Source of the DNA: Paraburkholderia domus
GTDB taxonomy: Bacteria; Pseudomonadota; Gammaproteobacteria; Burkholderiales; Burkholderiaceae
NCBI RefSeq assembly: GCF_905220705.1
Contig: NZ_CAJNAT010000005.1
Location: 292,353-356,352 of the forward strand
Direction: 5' to 3'
DNA length: 64,000 bases
The notes under the pieces are model-generated. The model worked only from the letters and a program-made list of their open reading frames with translations. It was not told the DNA's origin and searched no databases. Positions 36,333-41,729 of the stretch are shown piece by piece. The position numbers were made by a program, and so were the translations under genes. Each line of letters starts with the position of its first letter. Position 1 is the first letter of the stretch.

Positions 36333-36364
36333 TTTGTAAACGCAGCGAAAACTACATTTACAAA
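36333..36364. promoter_or_regulatory. Inverted repeat upstream of the islet operon
   Basis: TTTGTAAA (36333-36340) and TTTACAAA (36357-36364), perfect 8-bp arms with a 16-nt spacer, 32 nt before the first ATG of the operon. It looks like a two-turn operator. Confidence 0.5.
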
Positions 36365-36396
36365 CGGCGATAGCCATCCAACTACATAGAGACACG

Positions 36397-36846
36397 ATGA
36401 CGACTAGGCGATTATTTTTACGAACAAGCTTGTTATCTTTTGTTGGCATCACGTCCCAAATCGCAAGGGCGACTCCCACATCCCCCCAAATTGCAGCCAC
36501 TTCGCTACGCGGATATGCGCTAACAAACGGCGCGACTGCATTGAGGCGCGACGACGGGTCATGGGTATTCTGGGTGCGCATCATAAATTTTGACAGCCCG
36601 AATAGTGATATTACGGCTAGTCTTCAAATGGCGACGGATAAAAACTTCTCACAAATTATTGATGTACTACCTGTCAATCTCACAAAGACAAAATCATTTA
36701 TCGCCCAGACGGTGTACACGCCAAAAACAGGCAATACACAGCTCTATTATCGTTATGTTGTCGGATCGAGTCCGTCTATCGCACCATCCGTCAGTTCCTC
36801 AGTAAGCTCGATTGCCCCGTGGGATACAGAGTCAAAGGCTGAATAA
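36397..36846 (+). CDS. Exported protein of unknown function, Tat-like signal, Fn3/PhoD_N-like fold
   Basis: A 149-residue protein. The N-terminus MTTRRLFLRTSLLSFVGITS has a twin arginine followed by a hydrophobic stretch and ends near ARA (residue 25), a probable Tat signal. The rest (DGSWVFWVRIINFDSPNSDI, LQMATDKNFSQIIDV, TGNTQLYYRYVVGSSP) reads like a small beta-sandwich of the fibronectin-III/PhoD N-terminal type, but no enzyme domain follows. DNA is much AT-richer than the surroundings. It is first of three tightly packed genes (1 nt to the next). Function unknown; I see no homologue by eye. Confidence 0.7.
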   Translation: MTTRRLFLRTSLLSFVGITSQIARATPTSPQIAATSLRGYALTNGATALRRDDGSWVFWVRIINFDSPNSDITASLQMATDKNFSQIIDVLPVNLTKTKSFIAQTVYTPKTGNTQLYYRYVVGSSPSIAPSVSSSVSSIAPWDTESKAE

Positions 36847-36847
36847 A

Positions 36848-37603
36848 ATGGCAAAAGTGGAAATGACGTTGCAGTTCATCGAGAATGGTTCCAATTCGAT
36901 GGTTACTTATCAGGCGTTTGTGTCCGCGGCAAATAGCCGGAATGACTCTCTGTCAATTATTCAGAATGGCACAAATCTCATTGCGACCATATCAAATGTC
37001 GCTCCGATGCTGAAACCGGTGCGCATCATGACAAACCAAATGTCTGCGACGTCTGCATTAATAAGGGTCGTGACGGATTGGCAAAATCCGGACAAAAGAA
37101 TCCAGCCAGGCGATGTGCTGACCATTATCAGTGCTGCTGGAACAATTGCAGTTACAGTGCTTGTTTTGGCTGAAATCGGCCCTGGCGCCGCAGTGGCAAT
37201 CGGTGCACTCGTCCTGGCTGCCGACTTGCAATCGACCTTTCAGCCATATATAAACTCTGCGAAAATATGGTTGGGTAATTACATGTCGAACTTGCTGCAA
37301 ATCTCGCAACCTGCATCGGTTGCTAGTGCATCGCTTTATTGGTCAAGTCTTCAAACCGGGAGTGGATATGTGCTTGCCTCATACGACGAAATATTGACGC
37401 AAAAAGGGTTGTTCATTTGTCTGAGCGACAAGGGGGTTTCAGGTACCGGCTTGATGCCTATGGCAACCCCCGTTCCAGGTAGCTTCACACCGGTCAACGA
37501 GGCCCAATATAAGGAAAACTACTGCCAATATTTGAGTGTTAAGCAGGGTTGGAGCGATATTGTCAGTGGAATGGATTATTGCAAAAACGTGCAATTCAGA
37601 TAG
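36848..37603 (+). CDS. Unknown protein with a colicin-like hydrophobic hairpin
   Basis: A 251-residue protein with no signal peptide. Residues about 90-126 form a long hydrophobic stretch split by a Gly/Pro turn (LTIISAAGTIAVTVLVLAEI, GPGAAVAIGALVLAADL), the pattern of a helical hairpin as in pore-forming proteins. The N-terminus (MAKVEMTLQFIENGSNSMVT) is beta-rich and the C-terminus has two cysteines (NYCQYLSV, MDYCKNVQF). It begins 1 nt after the preceding stop and ends 2 nt before the next start. A membrane-active effector is a reasonable guess, not a finding. AT-rich, foreign composition. Confidence 0.65.
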   Translation: MAKVEMTLQFIENGSNSMVTYQAFVSAANSRNDSLSIIQNGTNLIATISNVAPMLKPVRIMTNQMSATSALIRVVTDWQNPDKRIQPGDVLTIISAAGTIAVTVLVLAEIGPGAAVAIGALVLAADLQSTFQPYINSAKIWLGNYMSNLLQISQPASVASASLYWSSLQTGSGYVLASYDEILTQKGLFICLSDKGVSGTGLMPMATPVPGSFTPVNEAQYKENYCQYLSVKQGWSDIVSGMDYCKNVQFR

Positions 37604-37605
37604 CT

Positions 37606-38007
37606 ATGACAGAAATGCCGCGTTGTATTCGGATTTTCATTATTGGATTTTTTCTCGCTTTCCTGTGCGAGGCTTGGGTGGAAGTCGCCTTGCTTCAATC
37701 CGGCTCTCTGCCGTGGGACGGTTATTTGGCCGTGTTCGCAAGTCTTGTGGCGAATCCCCTAGCGTTCGTGTATGGGATAAAGAGAAGGAGATGGGCTTAT
37801 GACCTGCTTAAGTGGATCGGGGTTTTTGGTCTTGTATGGACTATATTCGGCCACTCATATTTGCAAGAATTGGGATTGTGGGCTATCGCGCTCATTACCG
37901 TTTGCGTGTGGCTGCGACTCGGCGCGCTGCTCATATTGCGGCGCGAAGCGGCGAAAGATTGGATCGAAGCGAATACTACCGGCGACGGACTGCGGCGGCG
38001 TAGATGA
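37606..38007 (+). CDS. Small four-helix membrane protein of unknown function
   Basis: A 133-residue protein with four predicted membrane segments (about 8-28, 38-57, 64-84 and 88-111) and basic ends (RREAAKDWIEANTTGDGLRR). It starts 2 nt after the previous stop, so it is translated with it. Size, topology and position behind a protein with a hydrophobic hairpin are what one expects of an immunity protein against a membrane-active toxin, but this is inference only. The frame begins in an upstream in-frame start (37549) that would overlap the preceding gene; MTEMPRCIRIFIIG is preferred. Confidence 0.65.
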   Translation: MTEMPRCIRIFIIGFFLAFLCEAWVEVALLQSGSLPWDGYLAVFASLVANPLAFVYGIKRRRWAYDLLKWIGVFGLVWTIFGHSYLQELGLWAIALITVCVWLRLGALLILRREAAKDWIEANTTGDGLRRRR

Positions 38008-38030
38008 ATGACGAATAAGCGGCCTTTCGC

Positions 38031-38073
38031 TTCTGCCGTCACTTACCGCATTGCGCGGTAGGTGATGGCAGAA
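38031..38073. terminator. Bidirectional terminator between convergent islet genes
   Basis: TTCTGCC at 38031 pairs with GGCAGAA at 38067-38073, with further pairing TCAC/GTGA and TACCGC/GCGGTA inside and only single mismatches, followed by ATTTT. It separates the plus-strand operon from the minus-strand gene. Confidence 0.7.
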
Positions 38074-38118
38074 ATTTTCGCCACAGTCATCCCTGTGATT
38101 TTGAAATTACCCAGACAT

Positions 38119-38577
38119 TTAGGGTTTCAGCAACCTGTAGACCTTCGCCGATTTCCGCCAGGAGAATAGCGTCCAGGCGTTCATCGCTCCGACCGCGATC
38201 ATCCAAACTACGACGCGCGCACTGGCGTCACCGCTGTGAGCTTCATTTATCCATTTAAGGTAAAGGAGGGCTGACATCAGAATGCCAGCCACAAACCACC
38301 AGAAGGAAACCTCGGGTGAATCGACACCGCAAATCTCGCCCGTGGCGTGGTTTAACCATCCCACGAGTGTTTGCCAGTTATCCGTATCGCGCAGTACGGC
38401 CGTCACGACCATGCCGTTTTCAAGTCGAGGCGCGCCACGCATTTGTACAGCGTACTGACGTTTGCCCGCAACTGTGACGTTAAAGGCTGTTCCGATTGTT
38501 CTCCTGCCATATTTGTCTTTATCGGCCACTATCCCGCCGATGTTTTCAAGCGTGACAGTAATGGCATGGTAGGTCAT
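38119..38577 (-). CDS. Membrane protein of unknown function, start-coupled to a truncated gene
   Basis: A 152-residue protein. The N-terminal half is beta-rich (MTYHAITVTLENIGGIVADK, then TAFNVTVAGKRQYAVQMRGA) and may be an OB-like barrel; the C-terminal half has two membrane helices (SFWWFVAGILMSALLYLKWI; VVVWMIAVGAMNAWTLFSW). The start at 38577 overlaps the stop of the truncated frame upstream as ATGA, a classic translational coupling that supports this start over the GTG at 38637. No family recognised. Confidence 0.65.
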   Translation of the reverse strand: MTYHAITVTLENIGGIVADKDKYGRRTIGTAFNVTVAGKRQYAVQMRGAPRLENGMVVTAVLRDTDNWQTLVGWLNHATGEICGVDSPEVSFWWFVAGILMSALLYLKWINEAHSGDASARVVVWMIAVGAMNAWTLFSWRKSAKVYRLLKP

Positions 38578-38726
38578 GAGCAGATGGCGCAGTAGCTGAA
38601 TCCATAAGCATAGCTGTCCTCCGTAATCCCGAGACACTGACGGTACGGGTTTTTGGCACCACGTTGCGTTTCGTCAATGCACTTCTCGATCTGCTTTGTT
38701 TGCAGGAGTTCTGTGCGCCAGGCACT
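38574..38726 (-). pseudogene. 3' remnant of a lost gene
   Basis: Fifty codons ending at 38574 read SAWRTELLQTKQIEKCIDET, then QRGAKNPYRQCLGITEDSYA and YGFSYCAICS. The composition is protein-like, with four cysteines. There is no start codon in this piece; in-frame stops (TGATGA) lie just before it, and plausible continuations exist in other frames (for example up to GDVMKCL). It therefore seems to be the decayed or deleted end of a gene that was coupled (ATGA) to the membrane-protein gene downstream. Its 5' part is replaced by the end of the chromate transporter gene at 38800. Confidence 0.6.
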
Positions 38727-38799
38727 TCATCACGTCTCCGCTGGAGTCCGAAAGATCCCTGCTTACCAAAGTAACGCTGGCAGGTCCCCCCAGAGAATT

Positions 38800-39330
38800 T
38801 CAGAACTGCCCAAACCCCGTCAGCCCAATCAAACTCCCCGCCGCCAACAACCACAGCGGATGAATGCGCGTTTTCAACGCCAGCACGGCGGTAAAAGCGG
38901 TGATTGCCCATGCAATCGCCGTCGGGTTCGACGCTTCGGCGATCAGGGCCGCGCTCGCCGCGACGATGCCGGCCGTCACCGGCACCAGTCCCATTTGCGC
39001 GTAACGCCGCCACGGACGGTCCTTGAACCGGTCCCATGCATGCAGCGCGAGTATCGTCACGAGCGAAGACGGCCCGAACTTCGCCACTGAAGTCACCAGC
39101 ATCCCCGCCCAACCTGCCACGTGCCAGCCGACCAGCGTCACGATCATCAGGTTCGGCCCCGGCGCCGCTTGTGCGAGCGCGAACAGCGCGCTGAATTCGC
39201 TGGCCGGCATCCAGTGATGCACGTCCACGACCTGACGTTGCATCTCCGGAAGAATCGTGTTGCCGCCACCGAACGCCAGCAGCGAAAGCTGACTGAAAAT
39301 GATGGCGAGAGAAATGAGCGTGTCGTTCAT
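38800..39330 (-). CDS. chrA: Chromate transporter, half-size ChrA subunit (second gene)
   Basis: A 176-residue CHR-family membrane protein, one half of a split chromate exporter. Family pattern: LSLLAFGGGNTILPEMQRQV, FSALFALAQAAPGPNLMIVT and LVTSVAKFGPSSLVTILALH. Short-chain CHR proteins work in pairs inserted in opposite orientation. It overlaps the first half gene by 4 nt (39327-39330). Substrate (chromate or another oxyanion such as sulfate) is by family only. Confidence 0.88.
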   Translation of the reverse strand: MNDTLISLAIIFSQLSLLAFGGGNTILPEMQRQVVDVHHWMPASEFSALFALAQAAPGPNLMIVTLVGWHVAGWAGMLVTSVAKFGPSSLVTILALHAWDRFKDRPWRRYAQMGLVPVTAGIVAASAALIAEASNPTAIAWAITAFTAVLALKTRIHPLWLLAAGSLIGLTGFGQF

Positions 39331-39896
39331 CGTACAGCTCTCGACGCGATGTAGATGCTTAGCGGCGTGAGCACCAGCATCGTAGGCAGAAGCGGCAGGC
39401 GCATGATTGCGATCGCGATGAAGCCAAGCGCGGCGATGAGCGCAGCCATTGGTTTATCCCGCAACGGCAGGAGGATCTTCACGGCCATCGAGATCAACAG
39501 GCCGGACGCAGCCGCCGCGAGACCGGCAAACAGATGGCGAACGTGCGGGTTGTTTTGCGTGTGTTCGTAAAGCACGCCAAGGCCGATCACGACCAGCGAA
39601 GGCCCAGCGATCAACCCGAGCAGACCGGCCAACGCACCCGGTACGCCGCGAAAGCGCATCCCGATCGCCACCGAAAGATTGATCACGTTGCCGCCCGGCA
39701 AGAATTGGCACAGGCCCAGCAAGTCGGTGAATTCCGCGCCGGTCAGCCAGCGCCTTTGGTCGACCACGGCGCGCCGCGCCAGCGGCAGTGCGCCGCCGAA
39801 CGAGATCAGTCCGAGGCCGAGAAAGCCGCCAAAAATCTCCCGCAACGTGGGCGTGGGCGCCTGTGCGGCTTCGGTTGAGGTGAGGTTGTGATCCAT
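39327..39896 (-). CDS. chrA: Chromate transporter, half-size ChrA subunit (first gene)
   Basis: A 189-residue CHR-family half transporter: GFLGLGLISFGGALPLARRA, FTDLLGLCQFLPGGNVINLS and LAGLLGLIAGPSLVVIGLGV. The open frame goes up to 40166, but that part lies antisense to the LysR gene; MDHNLTSTEAAQAPTPTLRE at 39896 is the natural start. The pair diverges from a LysR gene with a 97-nt shared region. Confidence 0.88.
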   Translation of the reverse strand: MDHNLTSTEAAQAPTPTLREIFGGFLGLGLISFGGALPLARRAVVDQRRWLTGAEFTDLLGLCQFLPGGNVINLSVAIGMRFRGVPGALAGLLGLIAGPSLVVIGLGVLYEHTQNNPHVRHLFAGLAAAASGLLISMAVKILLPLRDKPMAALIAALGFIAIAIMRLPLLPTMLVLTPLSIYIASRAVR

Positions 39897-39972
39897 ATCG
39901 CCAAGCTTCCAGTTCAAGCTCTGGAGGTTAGCGCCGAACAGGCTCAAGGCAAAACGATTTTTGAGCGCGCCT

Positions 39973-39991
39973 TTGTGATCTAGAATCACAA
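39973..39991. promoter_or_regulatory. LysR-type operator between chrA pair and its regulator
   Basis: TTGTGAT-CTAGA-ATCACAA, a perfect 7-bp inverted repeat ending 2 nt before the LysR ATG, in the divergent chrA/LysR region. The position suits repression of the regulator's own gene. Confidence 0.6.
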
Positions 39992-39993
39992 GC

Positions 39994-40911
39994 ATGGCTC
40001 GTAATCTTCCTCCCTTTCCGGCGCTGCGTGCCTTCGAAGCTGCCGCGCGGCATGAAAGCTTCACCGCCGCGGCGAACGAATTGCATGTGACGCACGGTGC
40101 AATCAGCCGGCAAGTCGCAGCTTTCGAAACCTGGCTCGGCGTGCAGGTGTTCCATCGCCGCGGCAAGCGCGTGCGCCTGACCGACGACGGCCGCCGCTAT
40201 CTGGCCACCGTGCAGGCCGCATTCGACAGCATCGCGCTGGCCACGGACCAACTGCGCGACACCGGCGTCGTTCATGTGCTGCGGGTGAATGCACTGCCGA
40301 CCTTCGCGATGAAATGGCTGCTGCCGCGGCTCCATCAGTTCCAGCGCAAGGTGCCGAATGTGGAGCTGCGCTTATCGACTTCAAACGCGCCGGTCGAAAC
40401 ACTGGACAGCTTCGACGTCGCGGTGCGGCGCGGTCCGGCGCATTGGCCGAACTGCGTGAGCGGCCATTTTCTTGGCGAAAGCGAGATTCCGGTCTGCAGT
40501 CCCACGCTCCTGCAACGCTCGCCGATCAACGCGGCCGACGATCTCGCGAAACATGTGCTGCTGCATTCGGATACGCGGCCCGATGCGTGGGGCAACTGGT
40601 TATCGGCAGCGGGAGTCATGGCGAAATGCCGGAAGAAGCAGTCGTTCGATCACTTCTACCTGGCCTTGCAGGCCGCGGTGGATGGCCTCGGCGTGGCGCT
40701 CGGTCCGTTGCCCTTGCTGGCGGACGAGCTGGCATCGGGACGGCTCGTCGTGCCGTTGGCCGGCCCGCGGATCGATGCACGCGGCTATTGGTGGGTGGCG
40801 AGGCGGGAGGTCGCGCAGGCGCCTTTGGTGGCGCAGTTCTGCGAATGGTTGCAAGCGCAGGGTGATCAGACCGATGTAGCGGAAGCGAGCGACCTGGAGG
40901 CCGCCCGCTAG
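39994..40911 (+). CDS. LysR-type regulator, GcvA-like subfamily
   Basis: A 305-residue LysR regulator. The N-terminus MARNLPPFPALRAFEAAARH and helix-turn-helix (ESFTAAANELHVTHGAISRQ) are typical of the GcvA group, and the effector domain follows (VHVLRVNALPTFAMKWLLPR). It diverges from the split chromate transporter and an operator-like palindrome lies before its start, so it probably controls that pair; the ligand is unknown. Confidence 0.87.
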   Translation: MARNLPPFPALRAFEAAARHESFTAAANELHVTHGAISRQVAAFETWLGVQVFHRRGKRVRLTDDGRRYLATVQAAFDSIALATDQLRDTGVVHVLRVNALPTFAMKWLLPRLHQFQRKVPNVELRLSTSNAPVETLDSFDVAVRRGPAHWPNCVSGHFLGESEIPVCSPTLLQRSPINAADDLAKHVLLHSDTRPDAWGNWLSAAGVMAKCRKKQSFDHFYLALQAAVDGLGVALGPLPLLADELASGRLVVPLAGPRIDARGYWWVARREVAQAPLVAQFCEWLQAQGDQTDVAEASDLEAAR

Positions 40912-40918
40912 AACCTGT

Positions 40919-40976
40919 GTGCGTTGCTCAATGCCCATTGAACAACGCACGCTGACTTCGCGCACGGGGCGCGAAG
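40919..40976. terminator. Tandem hairpins between LysR gene and LOG gene
   Basis: Hairpin 1: a 14-bp stem from GTGCGTTG at 40919 to CAACGCAC at 40950 with one mismatch and loop GCCC. Hairpin 2: CTTCGCGC (40956) and GCGCGAAG (40976) with loop ACGGG. They sit between two convergent stop codons; no U-run, but the arrangement suits bidirectional termination. Confidence 0.6.
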
Positions 40977-40984
40977 CTTCAACA

Positions 40985-41728
40985 TTACAAATAGAACATC
41001 CGGTCTTCATCCGACTTGGCCGGATGCGGCTCAGCTTCTTCGCGGTCTTCGTAGAACTTCAACACTGCTTCGAGCACCTGATCCGGGTCGTCGATCACCT
41101 GCATCAAGTCCATATCAGTCGGATTGATCAGCCCCATCGGCGTGAGCGAGTTCTTGAACCAGGCAAGCAGGCCTTCCCAGAACTCGCCGCCCACCAGAAT
41201 GATCGGCACGTGGCGCGACTTCTTGGTTTGAATCAGCGTGAGGACTTCGGCGAGTTCATCCAGCGTGCCGAAGCCGCCCGGCATGACGATCACCGCATCC
41301 GAGTTCTTCACGAACGTGACCTTGCGCGTGAAGAAATGGCGGAAGCGCAGCGAGATGTCCTGCCACTGGTTGCCCGATTGCTCGTGCGGCAGTTCGATGT
41401 TCAGGCCGACCGACGGGGCCTTGCCCGCATGGGCGCCTTTGTTGGCTGCTTCCATGATGCCGGGGCCGCCGCCCGAGATGACCGCGAAGCCTGCGTCGGA
41501 CAGCTTGCGCGCGATCTGCGTGGCGAGTTTGTAGTAAGGCGAGTTCGGTTTCAGGCGCGCTGAACCATAGATGCTGACAGCCGGGCGAATCTCCGAGAGG
41601 TACTCGGTCGCCTCGATAAACTCTGCCATAATCGTGAACATCTGCCACGATGCGCGGGCCTTCTTAGCCGTTGCGCGCTCTTGATCTGCGAGTGATCGCA
41701 GACTCGGAATCACTTTTCTCTTAGTCAT
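40985..41728 (-). CDS. LOG family protein (TIGR00730 Rossmann fold)
   Basis: A 247-residue LONELY GUY-type protein; characterised members are cytokinin-riboside-5'-monophosphate phosphoribohydrolases or nucleotide 5'-phosphate hydrolases. The signature is present: GGGPGIMEAANKGAH and the PGGFGTLDELAEVLTLIQTK active site. Its ATG is only 1 nt from the polA ATG on the other strand. If the inner Met at residue 30 (MFTIMAEFIEATEYLSEIRP, 41641) is the true start, there would be room for a promoter, but no better ribosome site is seen there. Confidence 0.9.
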   Translation of the reverse strand: MTKRKVIPSLRSLADQERATAKKARASWQMFTIMAEFIEATEYLSEIRPAVSIYGSARLKPNSPYYKLATQIARKLSDAGFAVISGGGPGIMEAANKGAHAGKAPSVGLNIELPHEQSGNQWQDISLRFRHFFTRKVTFVKNSDAVIVMPGGFGTLDELAEVLTLIQTKKSRHVPIILVGGEFWEGLLAWFKNSLTPMGLINPTDMDLMQVIDDPDQVLEAVLKFYEDREEAEPHPAKSDEDRMFYL

Positions 41729-41729
41729 A

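Larger units (their letters stand above)
35790..36396. other. Gene-poor segment at the left edge of the AT-rich islet
   Basis: This 607-nt stretch between amn and the islet operon holds a likely transposase remnant (minus strand, about 35870-36114), a perfect inverted repeat TGATCATC-CGTT-GATGATCA at 36120-36139, and the long repeat TTTGTAAA/TTTACAAA at 36333-36364. Composition changes from GC-rich to clearly AT-richer at about 36280. Confidence 0.6.

Noticed and set aside
38546..39112. 188-codon frame opposite and beside the chrA gene
   Set aside because: Mostly out of frame with chrA; its final piece MLMDSATAPSAHD has a good ribosome site but ends after about 20 codons and does not fit the coupled ATGA start.
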